64,000 nucleotides of DNA from Pyrocephalus nanus (Eukaryota; Chordata; Aves; Passeriformes; Tyrannidae): assembly GCA_038380795.1 (NCBI GenBank), contig CM076276.1, positions 16,284,001-16,348,000 on the forward strand, given 5' to 3'. The position numbers and the translations under genes are program-made. Below the pieces are notes generated by a model. The model did not search any database. It was not told the origin of the DNA and worked only from the letters and a program-made list of their open reading frames with translations. Shown one piece after another: positions 38,666 to 52,500 of the stretch (within the stretch, counting starts at the first letter, position 1; each line of letters begins with the position of its first letter).

Positions 38666-41600
38666 ATGCTTGAAGTTTACTGAATTGGTGACTAATATAT
38701 AGCACTGGGACTTTCCTACTTGCTGCTGTTTCCCCAGCTCTTAGACATGGGGAAATTTGCTGTAAGCTGAAGAGTTTGAGGTTGGCTGCTTTTCCCCAGC
38801 TCAGCTACTGCTGGTTTCACTTGCAGTGAGCCACCCACACAGCAGAAAGAACTATAATGAGGTGAGAAAGCACTAGACTGTGTTCTGGGGGTAGAATTTC
38901 CACATCTGGCTCAGGGTTATAACCACTCCCCAGTTCTTGTCTTCATGCTGTAGAGTCGCTGTGAGGACCACAAATGCACTGGCCATGGAGGCAGTGCCTA
39001 TGGTGAGTAGCCAGCTGAGGTCTAGATTTGCTGGCTCATACTGTGCTGCAAATGCTGACCAGTGCATGTGTCTGGGAGGCCCTGGGCTTGAAGGTTGTGC
39101 AGGGCAGTTTGCTGCTAGGTGGTCTGCCCCCTCTGCTGCCTGGCTGAGGTGCTCCAGAAGCACATAGTATGCTCCTACACAACATGACAGGGGCAACGAA
39201 GCCATGATGTGCCTTGTTTCCTTCACTAGAGCAGGAATTAGGACCCACAGTTTGACGTGTGCTGCCTATTTTGTGGCCTCATTTTGAGCTGTGCTGGGCC
39301 CCTGCTACAGACAGCAGGGGTGTCCAGAAGCATCATGGATTCTTCCCACTTCTGGTCAAGTCACCTTTCTTCTTCTTATGACTGAAAAACCTTCAGCTGT
39401 GCTCCTATATTGGGTTTCCATAGCAAGATTTTGTAGCAGAGGGGGGCTACAGTGATGGCTTTTCTGAGAAGTAACCACCTTCTCACCTTCTCTTTTACAG
39501 ACACTGTATATTGCTGCCAGTGACATGGGAAGTCACCAATTGTGTCAGGACTGTGTGTTCTGTGGTTTAGGGACACAGCCAGCCATCCCCTGCAGCTTGC
39601 TGTGTGCCGTGTGAGCCATTTGCTTTGTTTAAATGTGCTGCCACAGTCAGAGGTTGAAGACAGCTGGCGTGTTTCTCTCCCTGTAAGAGGTACCAGAAGC
39701 CACCCAAGGCACACTCTGCTGCTGCATCCAGCCCCAGGTGTGGAAGAGCTGCTGTGAAGCTTTGCAGCCAGGCACCATAGGTGGGACATGCTGATTTTTG
39801 ACAGCTCTGGTAAACTAAAGCTCCATCGGATCCAGGTGAGTCTCTTGCCATAAATAGCTATGTGGCAGCAGTAGAGCTCTGGTCTTGGTGCATCCTTGTT
39901 TGCAGAGATCTGGAGACAAAGCTGATAGATGTTGCTTCTGACCGGGTCAGGCTCTGCCAACGTGCATGAACGGAGCAAGGAGTTCTGCCAGCTCTGCTGA
40001 CTCGGGTGAGCTCTGTGGGAATGCATGACAGCCTTGCTGACCTCATGCAGAGATGTTTTGCATGGTGCAGGGAGTTGGGTTTGAGCCTGAACAGAGCTGT
40101 AGGTTTCTGTTCCAGATGGTCAGGGTGAGTTCACAGGCACAGTCATTCCTGTTTCTGTTTACCAGAATGTGTCTGGTGATTTCCTAAGAGAAGATACAAG
40201 CCTCTGTGCAATCTCCTCCATGCGTGCAAGACATACATAATCACAGCTCTGTGAAGGTAAGCTTTTTTTCTCTGTCAGAAGCCAAAGTGATGTCCTCTTG
40301 CTACAACCTTCATGCAGAATTCACGCAGGTTCAGACGTGATGGATATTGGGGAAAACAAGAGACTGAGCCCAGTGTTGGCAGCTACAGAAAACTGGCAGA
40401 GGCAGAAGGGAGGCAGGAGGGCAGGGTGCTGAGGTCTCTGCAGATGGCACTCAGCATTCCCCAGACTGAAAGCAATGCACTTCTCCCTCCCCTGCAGCAT
40501 CCTGTGTCAGCTCCCAGCCACCACCTGGGTAGCTTTGGTGTTTTTCAACCTGCTGCTTTGCTGACTAACACCTCCGCTTTCTGCCTGGCTCATTCATATT
40601 TTAGCCCATTTCCTGAGCTTTGAGGTGGTTTCTTCTATTGCTTTCCCTTCCACTAGAACAGTGTTACTCATATCTCAGCTATTTTTCACCTATTGTAATG
40701 TATGATTATCTTCCTCCTAAATGTCACCAGCCAGTAAAGGTGCCTTTGACCCTAGAGTTATGCCAGGTCTGTATCTTTGATGGTGCTGAGGATATTGGTT
40801 TAACTCCATTGTGACAGGAAGAAAATACAGAGGTAGTACTGTTTGTGGGGAGTTTTTTCCCCATATCATGAACTTGATAACTGCAAGTGTGATTAGTTCC
40901 CTCTCCTACAGAAAGGAATTGTCAGCTCTGATTGTTATTTTCTCTGCATGTATTCTTGCTGATAAATACCTACGGATATCTACCCTTTTTCCAGTCACAG
41001 CAAAATGGTTTTGGGTCATGAATAACTCTAGCAGAATCTACCATGCCTTCCCTGGTGTGCCCTTCCCACTTGCTTCTTGGTGAATATTGCCACTGCAAGC
41101 TGGGCTGAGATTACACTTTTAGTGAGTTAAGTTTGAGAAAAACAGGCATTTAGGTGCAATATATTTAAATTTATAAAGCTATTTGTCTTAGATTGCCATC
41201 AGTGGTTTTGTTTTAAAAATTAGCTCTGTAATATCAAATGCATACAATTGTATGGTTTAAAAGCAGTGTGGTTTGTGTCAGCCAGATTGTCACTCTTTAG
41301 ACTGATCACATACCTTTCCCTCCTTCCTCTGCACAAATAACAGTACTGGCACACCTTGGAGAGTCCTGTGTAATCGGAGTAAAAACTGCACCACTGTCCT
41401 GGTCTGCTATCCTCACAACAGAAAGGTATTACTAACTGCCTAGGGAATGTCCAGTTTAGCTGCTCAGCCTCACTGACTCTGTGCTGTCCCACACTGCACC
41501 CAACAGTGGTGACAATCTCCATGACCCAGAGGCAGCATCAGCTAAGGCTAGTCTTTTCTAGAAGCTTGGGCCTGACACTGTGCCTGTAAGTGATTCACAA

Positions 41601-43079
41601 AGCATACAGAAGGGAGAGCTAGTCTCTTACAGAGACTGCTCCAAAACAGTGTGAGGAGTAGCTTCTGCACTAAGTCATGGGACCTTCTGTATGCATATTC
41701 TAACAGCACAACCAGCGCAGCTACCAGCAGCTACCAGGGAAACATGGTCGAGAGCCACTTGCCCTGGACTGAAAGGTCTAAAACATCTGTTTTTCCCAGA
41801 TGGGGAAAAAGAGTGGATCAGAGGCATAGAGGGCTGAATGTGGAGCCCCCTCATCCTGCACCCTGCTGCTTTGTGCCAGCTTTGCTGCTGCAGTCTTTTT
41901 GGGTTATTCCAGCTCCTTGTTCTTTACCCTCCTACCACCACTCTATGCTGTGTGTGCCAAATCTCTCCATAGTGCTGCTCGTTTCCCTCTTGGCTGAGGA
42001 CACAAGTATGCCTGGGCTCCTTTCAGGCTCTTTTAAGATAGGTGTAGGTGAGTTGGCTGGACCTCCCTCAGTGTCAGCCTTGCAACCTGCAGAGCCCCAG
42101 ACACAAGCTGTAGACATGAGATAGGGCAGGGGTGAGCTCCTCACCTGTGTAGGAGCCAGACCACATCACTGTCTGTCATCTGAGGATTGGTGGTGTTGCC
42201 CTGGTCCTGGGGCCATTTTGGGGATGGATGGAAGCTGAGCGCAGTGGTGCTTGGCAGTCTCCAGTGTGGCACATGCTGTGCTATGCAGTTTGGCTTAGCC
42301 CTCTAATGCCATGACACTGATGCCTCCACTCTGCAAGGGTCTTATTCCACCAGCCCCACTATGACCTTTTAGCTATGTGAGTTTTTATCGTCTCTCCCAC
42401 CCTTTTCTCATGTAAGAGATCAGAGCAGTACAGTAATAAATACTGTGTGGGTGTTTGGACCTGAATTCATCACCTCCTCTCACCACATCCTTCTGTCAGC
42501 ACAGTAATACTGATACAGTAGTGACGTCAATCCCCATTTATTGCTGTGTATTCCAACACACAACAGCCCTTGGCTGTTCACAAGTAGGCTTTGTTCTTAG
42601 TGCTGATGAGACCCCCCCTTCACCCCAGCTCCTGTGCAAGTGGGGTCTGCAGTCACAGTAATGATTTAGCCAGGCCGGCCATGGAAGTGTTGGAGGGCTG
42701 AAATGCACAGGACAGGGCAGGTAATGTCCATGTTTCCACTAGTTTTCCCTGCTGCCAGTTTGTTGCTGCTTGGTATCTGCAACTTCACTGTAAATCTTTC
42801 TTAGAGCTGACATACCCTTTGTGGCCTGCCTGTCATTGCTGTTGGCCTCTACTGAACAGCCAGAGCATTCCCCTGTCTCCCTATTGCTTCAGCTTTGTGA
42901 TTAGATGACAGTGTATATTGATAAGGAATTTTTTTCAAGAAGAGAGCTTCTTTGGGCATATAACTGGTGGACTGTGTCTTCCACTCTTTTTGAGCTTGAG
43001 TGTAGCAAAACTCATTTTCTCATGCTTGGAAATATCCTCTTTAATTTTTTCTTTTTTACCTAAATTGAGTTCTTAATTA

Positions 43080-43190
43080 GTTTTGGTTTGGGTTGTTCGG
43101 GTTTTTTTGTGAATTTTGTTTGTTTGTTTGTTTGCTTGGTGAGGGGGGGTTGTTTGCTTCTGGGGTGGTTTTTTTTTATTTGTTTTTTGG
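43080..43190. repeat. G/T-rich low-complexity stretch with (GTTT)n
   Basis: The run is made of T and G blocks, including four to five GTTT units around 43,115-43,135 and a GGGGGGG block near 43,143. Other bases are nearly absent. Confidence 0.8.
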
Positions 43191-43882
43191 AAGTTTTGTA
43201 AGTGCATACATGTCCTGAAAATACTTCAAATTGAGAGCTTAAACTGCATCCCTCTTTGGCAGCTTATAGTACTGTATTTCTAGATCCTTAACAAAAAGTA
43301 ATCTTCATAAATGTCTGTGTCTGTATTGATCCTATTTCCTATTCTCTAGTGTATTAAAACCTTGTAGCATCATTTATATATACATATCTATATGAATGCT
43401 GATCAGTTCTATTGCTGTGGTCTTGCACACTGTGCCCTAGGATACTACAGAGTTAGCAGCAGTGGCACTAAGCAGCTGTACAATGCTTGATGTTTTATAA
43501 GAATTAAGTGACTATGTTTCAAGGCTGCATAAAGCTGACTTGGAGTCCCCATTTCATAGACAGAGATGGTCTGAATGAGGTGGTAGAAAGAACTTTTCTA
43601 ATGCCAGACAGGGAACAAGCTCCTACCTCTGCTCATTGCCCCTTTGCCGTTCCTCCTTCCAGATGAACAATCGTGCTGATGGAAGCAAATGGTAAGCGTG
43701 TAACAAATGGAGGGGTGTAGGAAAGGTGGGGATCTCCATCACAGACTAGGATTGAGGTTTGCAGGGGACCTGACTGGAGAAAGCTTCAGAACAAGGGCAG
43801 CTGTACATCTCCATTGAAATAATGAGGTTTTTCAGAAACTGAAGTTCACAAAGACACTTCTGCAGAGCTACAGCTTTCCTAG

Positions 43883-43933
43883 CTTGTCTGCCCATGTCTT
43901 GTCTGCCCATGTCTCGTCTGCCCATGTCTTGTC
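43883..43933. repeat. 15-bp tandem repeat, about 3.4 copies
   Basis: CTTGTCTGCCCATGT is repeated at 43,883, 43,898 and 43,913 (one C for T change), with a partial fourth unit. Confidence 0.9.
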
Positions 43934-45389
43934 ACAACCTGGAGCACATCCAGGAGATCAGACACAGCATTGACACTGTCTGTGGTGCTCTCAGAGGTTG
44001 CAGTCCTTTCCCACCACAATGAGGTTGGAGAACTCTGCAAGAGGAGAAGGAGATAAGTGTTGTACTAATCTGTAGGCACTGGCAAGGGTTAGAGATGATA
44101 AAGTGAAGTCCCAAGTGAGGAAGTGTTGTCTCCTTGCTTTACCTGTGTTAGCAAATCCTACTGCTTTTATTTTTATTTTTCCACTGTGTTCTTATTCAGG
44201 AACCTCCCCTCTAGACTACAATGCTGTCTGTTAATCTCCATAAAACATCTTCCCAATGAGCTACTTGTGTTTCTTGCTTTGAATTTTCCCTGTTCAGTCC
44301 TTCCTGTCTCATTGGATTGATGGTACTGCTCTCTGAGGAGTGGAAGGAAAGTAGGGGAGACACTTGAAAGAAACCATAGTCCACTAGATAAAAGCAGCAG
44401 ACCTTCCTTCATTGCTCTGTTCATTTAGGCAAGATTGGAGGTAAAACGAGGGAGGTACAGCAATCTCATGGATATAAAGATATAAAGATTGGCAGAGGCC
44501 CTGCCAATTGGATTCTGAAACAAGTAGTGGCTCTGCTGACCTCTCTGAGGACCCAGCCCTTCCTTCCTTCCTCTGCTGAAGAAGAGGCAGCAAGTTGCCT
44601 TTCTTGGCCTTCCAGGGTGGCCAAGACTGTGGAGTATGACAGTCACAAAACAAAGTAATACTGAGATGGGCTCATGGTACACCCAGTCTTGGCATGAGGT
44701 TGGATGAGCAGGTTTCAGATGGCAGGATAACAGGTCTTCCTCAAAGGAATGGGGATTTGGAGCAGAGCAGTGGAAGGATGAGTGGGAGTACAAGGTGGGG
44801 TTAGACAGTGGGCTGTATCTCAGTGACCAGGAACTGTACCACCAGAAGTACTGGTAACAGCAAGAGTTATTATACAGAGGAAACTTGGAGAGCTGGGACC
44901 AGAGGGGTCAAGAAAAGGTGTTTCCTCAAGGTAATGTACGATGCAGAAAGAAAGACTGGAGTGTGGGGGAAGAGAGTTTCTGTCCTGCCACTGGCAGCAG
45001 GTGAGGGAGGCTGGCAGGATGCCTGGGGCTCCTTGCTGAGCAGGAGCAGTGCTTCCTGGGCAGAATATGTTTGGCAGGAGAGGAGGGGCAACAGCCACAC
45101 CACTGCTCCCACTGCAGGGCTGAGTGCTGCAGCCACTGAATGTCTGTGGCACCTCCAGAATGAGTCTCGCTGATCTGCTCTGGCACCTGGGGAGCACATC
45201 CCTGAGCTCACGCAGGGCTGTAGGGGCTTTCTGCTGGCTGCTAAATTTATTTGCTTTCATTATTTGAGTAAACCTGGGAAATTTTTTAACACCACAGATG
45301 TTCCCCGTGTGGTAAAGGCCTCACTGGCTTCTCTCTGCTGAGTGACTGTTTGGGTATTTGCTGCTGGTGGTAGAGGCAGCACAGGTACC

Positions 45390-45908
45390 CAAGGACCTGG
45401 ATACCTGCAACCCCCCATATCAGTACAGGCTGAGGGATAAATGGTTCAAGAGCAGCCTTGCTGAGAAGGACTTGTGGGTGCTGGTGGACAAAAAGCTGGA
45501 TATAAGCCATCCATGTGCACTGGTAGCCCAGAAACCACCTGTGTCCTGGGCTGCATCCCCAGCAGTGTGGACAGCAGGTTGAGGAAGGGGATTCTTCCCC
45601 TCTACTCTGCTCTTGTGAGACCCCCACCTGAAGTTCTGCCTGGAGCCCTGGGACTCCCAACATGAGAAGGAACATGGAGCAGCTGTACTGAGTCCAGAGG
45701 AGACTATGGAGGTGCTCCAAGGACTGGAGAGCCTACAGACAGGTTGAGAGAGCTGGACTTGTTCAGCCCGGAGAAGAAAAGGTTCTAGGGAGACCTTATT
45801 GCAGCCTTTCAGTATTTAAAGGGAGCTGGTAAGATATGGACAGAGTTTTTAGCAGAATCTGTTGTAATAGGACAAGGGGTGATGGTTTTAAATTAAAAGA
45901 GAGTACAT
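45390..45908 (+). mobile_element. CR1 LINE fragment, sense strand
   Basis: Blocks in CR1 order are visible: 'gagaaggacttgtgggtgctggtgga', 'cctctactctgctcttgtgagac', 'gagagctggacttgttcagcc', 'gggagaccttattgcagcctttcagtatttaaaggg' and 'ggacaaggggtgatggttttaaa'. This is the 3' part of the second open reading frame, now full of stops, and it breaks off before the 3' UTR. It lies about 0.7 kb upstream of the IL21R signal-peptide exon. Confidence 0.88.
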
Positions 45909-46582
45909 CAGACTATGTGGCATGGCACCAAAGTGCACCAGCACAGCTATTCCCTGCAGTCAGTGCTGTACATTGTTCTCTTTTGTGCCACCTGAGAGGC
46001 GGGGGTTTTTTCTGGTATGTCGTTCTGGAGTCCCTTAACTAAATATTTCATGTTTATTTAACCATGGGTAGGCCAGATCAATGACTTCTCACCAGCCTTG
46101 CTCATACAGATCCACAATGACCCTCAGACTCTTTTTGACTAATTCACTGCCCAGATGTTTAACCCTCAGCAATGTCACTTCTTACAGTGGCAAGCCATTT
46201 CTAGTTGCAGGAAACTAATGAATGAAAAAAATGGGTTAGCACTTAACCCAAGAGCCTTTCCTGTTGCATGGATAACCTTAGGCTGCAGTCACTGCTGCTT
46301 TCTCTGTGCACATGCTGGCAAGGAACAAGGATTTCGCTGACCTCGCTTGTGGCCAGTTAGCAGGGCTGTTGGTCATCCCTCCCTTAGCCTGTGAAGTAGA
46401 TACATGATACAGGAGAGCTGAAATTACTCACCTAAATAAAGGACTTTTAGACACTTAATGAAAGCAAGATTACTTCTGCCTCAACTTTCATTGTATTAGT
46501 AGATGTCTGAGCTGAGCTTTTAATTGATTGTGGGGGTTTTGTTTGTGTTTTTCTTTTTTTCTTCCCTCCCCCTTTCCCCCAG

Positions 46583-49500
46583 GCTATCCAGTCAGAACCA
46601 ACATGAGGAACAAACGGTGGCTCCAGAATATTTCGTTCTTCCTTTTATTCCAATACAGTAAGTTCTCAGATATTTCTTCCAGGCTGTACACCCATAGGAT
46701 TTATCTTGGTGACAATTGTTGCCAGCTCTGATGAGATGTGCATGAGACAAGGTTGCCATGGGACAGCAAGCACAAGATAAGGTGGCAGGGGAGAGAGTTC
46801 CATGGGATAAGGAGTGGAATACAGGCATAGGAAGGTGCACAGCTGGGCAGAGCTCAGCCAGGCTGCAGACTGCTACGGGGAGCAGCACTAGCAGGGAGAA
46901 TGCAGAGATAGTGCTAGGCTTGCACTGAAATGTCTCCTAGTGACATTAGAGTAGGATTTCCCCCACCAAAAAAACCTTTTGCTGTAGCAAAGATTCTGGT
47001 GGCCAAGACTATGGCTTATGGTTGCTGTTGGCAGGCCTGCCAGGGACAGTGGAGTGAACCTCTCCTGGCCTGAGCCCCTTAGCTCAGGACTGGACTGTGC
47101 AGAAGGTCACCAACCCTTTTTTGTTGGTTCCTACCCACACTGCAAACTCCATATGACTCAGAGCTGACTCTCTGAACGGGTCAGCTGGACAGGAAAAGGC
47201 AGTGACAACCATGTCTGCAGGGAAATTTACTATCTTACATGCTGCTTCTAGGCAGAGCATTGGACCTGCTCCAATGAAACCTAAGTTAACAGAAAAGATG
47301 CATTCAGAGTTATATCTTCCTGCCATATGGGACCATTGTGATGTTTAGTCTGAATTTTGTGTGATGCAAGCCAGGGAATTACTGTGTACTAATTTCAGTT
47401 TGGATCAATCTAGAACTTACTGTTAGAAGTATTTGAATTTTGTTTCTGAAGCTGTCAAAGACAGACATTTCATCCTAGATCTAACTGGGTTTAGGACACT
47501 TAATTATTTCTTTCCCAGTAAAAAGTTGTCCTCTTAATTTTGTTAACAGGTTCTTGGCCAAAGATACACTTGCAGCTTACCAGCTACCTAGGAATGCTAG
47601 TCCATTTGACTAATTACCATAATAACATAGAAGAATGCTAATTACTAGTGCTAACAGCTTATTAGTACTTGCTGCCCTCTCTTAAGGAAAGCAAGAGATT
47701 TCTAACCCCATTTTTGTAGGAGAGTAAAGTTAGGCTAAAGGAGAAAAAGTATGTTGCTCAGGACTTTGGACCAAACAGTGCTTGGACCAGGACCCTCAGA
47801 AAAATCTATTGAGGGCCCAGAATGAAAAGAGAAAAATTAATGAGAATTTTAGAACAAAATTCTGAAGTCGATGTGAAATGAAAAAGTCAAAATGAAAAAA
47901 TGTGACACCCATATCATTTGAATAATTTACAGTTTAAGAAAGCATATGTACATCCTTGGGGCCCATCTGTTGCAAATATCCCCAAATTTCTTCTGTCCCC
48001 ATCCTAACTCTTTGGAGAAATGGGTCTTGTATACAACTCAGTGCTGCCCAGAGATCACATATGGAGAGCAGGGGGACTGGGAAGTAAATGTTGTGATGGG
48101 TGACATCAGCAAGGAGAAGTTGGACTTTTGTTTTCCTTTGAACTTACCCTGGCCTAGAAGTAGGCTACTCCCTCCACTGGACACCCCTGCTGTGCATTGG
48201 GACTGTAAATGCAGAGACAGCTTGTTTATGGGGACAGTCACTTGATCTGGAGGGTGAAACAGGTGGGTTTGGTCTATCAGTGCACATGCTGCCTTCATTC
48301 CATGTTGTTGGTGGTTCTCTGCATACAGCTTCAGCTGTAAAATTGGGCATTGTGATTGTTGAGCATATTCTATCAATCTGCTTTCATCATCTGCAAACAA
48401 CACTGAATACAAAGCATGTTGCAAAGGGAAAGGAGGAAGCAGGGAGTGCAGCTTCTCTAACCGAACAAGCAGCAGAATGACAATGAGAAGAGGGCTTGCA
48501 GCATAGTCAGCTTCAAAGGATTTAGGTGCCTGATGGCTGTGAAGTAACAACATGTTCCCATGAGTCTGGGGGCAGCCCTGATGGTAGGGGAGGACCCATG
48601 CTTGATTTAATCATGGATGTTACAAACTTGAGTCTCATTCTAGCTGACAACAGTTTTATTCCCATCAAAAAGGGGTGATACTGTACATGACAGAGATGGC
48701 ATGCTGCATATCCTGCAGGCCTTTCCTCACTTAGCCATTCCTAGGGTACTGGTGATACTTTTAGTCAGTTCAGGGTGCTGTTAGGAAAGGATTCATCAAT
48801 GCAGACACTTCTCATTGTGCTGCGTCTTCCCTGCCTTGAAATCCAGGGAGATAAGTGAAGTGTGTTATGCATAGGACAGTGCTTTTGTACAGCACATGTC
48901 AGATACTGATCTGTGAGCAGAGCTCCTGCAGAACAATTATAAGAGCATAAATGCTGCTTTGTGACCACTTTCAAATGTTTTAATTTTCTTAATGACCTGT
49001 GTAAATTCTACAATTGCCTCTGAAGTTCTCTTTAGAAGTAAGTAATTAAATTGTGCCTATCAGAATGATTTACAGAAATTATAATAATTATAAATTTGCA
49101 ATTTTTCTCCAAAATTTCATGAAAACCATCAAACCTCTGGAGCTGGACATGAGACGTATTGATGCTGCAGATATCAAGCTGTAGCAAATAGATAAGCAAT
49201 ACAAGAATTGCACATTAAAAAAAAAAAAGGTGGTATTTTAGTGAAGTGCCATGAAGATGTTATACAATAAAAGCTAGACTAACAAAGAATAGTACTCAGT
49301 TTAGGAAGTGGGATCATAAAAATGTTTGAATATGGTACTGCTTCTTGCTCGGGTATCATGCCTATTCTATGTGCCATATAAGTGAAGACCCTTGCCAAAG
49401 CAAGTGACTCTGCTGTAGTGAGTGTATGAGAAGAGACAGGGATAAATCTGAAAATTCAGTCACAATTTGAGCACTTTCTGATTTTGGTTGCCACAGTATT

Positions 49501-52500
49501 GTTAATAGATTTTTGTTTGGCATTTACCTTGCTGTCAGTGATTTGTCATCCTGTAGAGTTGGAAGACATCTTATACCCCAAGACTGGAAATTTTTGTAAG
49601 GGCAGGAGGAGAGCTGTCACAGAGTGATCTGTTCCCTTCAGATTTAGTGAGAATCCTGGGACTGCATATGTCGATATGAAAATCTGCTTGCTTTATCATG
49701 GAAGTTGATATTGTGTTTTGTCTTTCCAAATCTACAGCTGTGTGTGGTGAAAACCTCACTTGTTTTGTGGACTATGTACAGACCCTGTCCTGTATCCTGA
49801 GAAATGACTTGGGTGCTGGCTCATACAACCTCACTGCAACATGGTATGTCTTGGTAGGATGAGCAAAGTCCAGTTAGGAGGAACCTCTTCATGGCCATAG
49901 CACAATGGTGACCTTCTGTCCTCTTTGCTGGGTAGAAATCCTGTTCTTGCTGATATGCTGGTTTTTTACTTGGTATTTCACACTTCAGCTACCAACTGAC
50001 TTCTCCCATAGCAAAGGACCCCTGGTTCCTGTCTCCACTGGCTGCTTCGCTGACTCCAGCTTCCTTAGCATTGCCTGCTCTCTTGCCATGGGAATACCTT
50101 GCCCTTTGCTGCTGTTAACAGTGAACTTTCACCCGTGTGCATTGGCAGGGCTCATGCAGGTTGTCCAATCACATATGGCTGCTGTTCTGCCCCAGCAAGG
50201 GAGTGGATGCAGTCCTGGGTTGTGCAGCCCTGAGGAGCATCTTTCATTCTGACGAACACTTTTCTACTTCTCTCAAAGATACTAAGCTGAGCAAATAGAA
50301 AGGGGAAAACATCTGTCAAAGTTAAAAGACAAATTATTATTTGAACATGTCGATTTTTTTTTTTAAATCAATTTCTACGCCTGATGATTCAGCAACAAAT
50401 TAATACAACTACAGTATGTGGTAGATGTGGACTTATCTGTTCTGGATTTTTTAGGATTCCTGAGGAAGATCCAGAAAATACTATGGCTGCGTGCAGTCTC
50501 CTGGAGTTGTCCAGGAACACCAGTCACACGGAGTACACATGCACTGTGGACATGACTGAACTCCTAGGAGATACCAAAGTCCAGGTGGAGGTTACAGAGG
50601 TAGCTGATAGACAGCAAGTGATTTCCAAAGACTTTTATTTGTCAGACAACAGTAAGTACAAAAATGGTGGATTTGTTAAATGCTATCTGACTTTGTGCCA
50701 GGATAGTCTGGGCAAAGAGTGAGCATGGCAGCAAGTGGTGGGGGCTACATTTGGTGTACACTCATTTACACAGAGCACTGTGCTCTTATTGCCACTATTA
50801 TGCTTGAGGATGAGCTTAGAGCTGGCTTAGTCCATGCCTTTCATAGGGAAATTCATGAAGCAGTAGGTGATAAATTTCCACTTAGACCAGTCTCATACCT
50901 AGATTACTATGCAGGAATTTGTACTTGGCTGGATTCTAAAGGGCAAGAGGAATTGTTGTATTGCAAATGTCACCAGTCATAGAATCCTTAAAATGGTTTG
51001 GGCTGGAAGGAACATTAAAGATCATGAAGTTTCAACCCCATGCCACGGGTAGGGACACCTTCCATTAGAGCAGATTGCTCCAAGCCCTGTCCAACTCGGC
51101 CTTCAACACTTCCAGAGATGGTGCAGCCACAGCTTCTCTGGGCAAGCTGTACCTCACCACCCTCACAGCCAACAATTTCTCTCCAATATACAATCTTACC
51201 CTGCTCTCTGTCAGTGTGAAGCCACTCCCTTTTGTCCTATCAGTACAAGCCCTTGTCAAAAGTCCTTTTCCAGCTCTCTTCTAATCTCAAAGGACCTGAC
51301 CTAGCATGACATTATTTTGGGTGGCACAAGGTGTCCCAGATGCAATGGATGTAGCAGTTCCCCTTTATGGGGCAATTACTAATCATCTTTCCTGCATGAC
51401 AGGAAGATTGAATGCAATCATGTAGCTGACTTGGAATGCTGATATGTTCTGGTTGTGTAGCAAACTGAAGAAAAGTGGTTAGTCAGGCAGATGAGTACTG
51501 TGCAGGAATATGAAAAGGATTTTTCTACTTGGATTCTTCTGAAATGAAACTTTACTTGAGAAGTGTTTTCTTTTTGACAAATGCCAGGTTTCAGGAAGCC
51601 CCCTTGACTCCACTGACAGACTACAGATTGGGCAGTAGTGCTTTGCATACCTCCTGAAGGTCCCCATCCAGAGGCATTGTAGCTCAGTGGTAGGCCCTGC
51701 TGGAGTTTTGCGTTACTGCTTTTCCATACATGAACATGCCCTGCAGGGATATAAAAGCTTGGGTTTTGGGCACTTAGGACACAGGGAATTACACTGAGTT
51801 TATGCAGTGTCCCCTTGCCCTCACCTCTTCCTGATGTCTGTTACATTGAGGGGTATTTCCCCAATTTTTCAAGTGATCATGACCTCATTGAGTCCTCTTA
51901 TGTCATGAGAAGAACAAGGTGCTCTACTCTTTACATCTACCGGGAGTTATTATCCCCTCTACTATCTTCTCCTGCTCCGTAAGCAATGAGGAGGTTCAGA
52001 GACAGGCAGAAGGTATATTCAGTGAAAACCTGGGCCTGACTTCATTATGCTGCTCAGGTGTGAGGTTCTGTGCGTGGCTGAGGGGCAGGAATGCTGTGGA
52101 TGTTCTCCTGTATGAGGAAGGCCCACCTGTGCCAGGGCAGTTTTGCTCCCTACTTGCTCTGCATTGCTGATATCAAGCTGGGCCATCTTGTCTGTAGTAA
52201 TGTTACGAAAGGTAACACCATCCTGTCTTCCAGTCAAACCACAGCCTCCATTCAACCTGACCACTTTGTTCTCAGAGGGTTACAATATTTCTTGGGAAAC
52301 CACCTACCAGAAATCTCCCTTCCACTTTTTGAATGAGGAGCTGGAATATCAGCTGCGTTATAAGAGAAGAACCGATACCTGGGAGGTAAGTGAGATGTCA
52401 GTTTACCATCAAGTAGGATGTACCAGAAAAGAGGAGGCCAGCACAACCAGGATGGCAGCACTGGTATGGAAGAAGTGTTTTCATGGTTTAGAAAAGATGT

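Larger units (their letters stand above)
34500..45380. other. IL4R-IL21R intergenic region, no gene recognised
   Basis: About 11 kb without an exon that I could tie to a family on either strand. It contains a 17-bp direct duplication at 38,632-38,665, a G/T-rich stretch at 43,080-43,190 with (GTTT)n, and a 15-bp tandem repeat at 43,883. It may hold IL21R upstream untranslated exons and lymphoid enhancers, but nothing in the sequence proves it. Confidence 0.5.
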
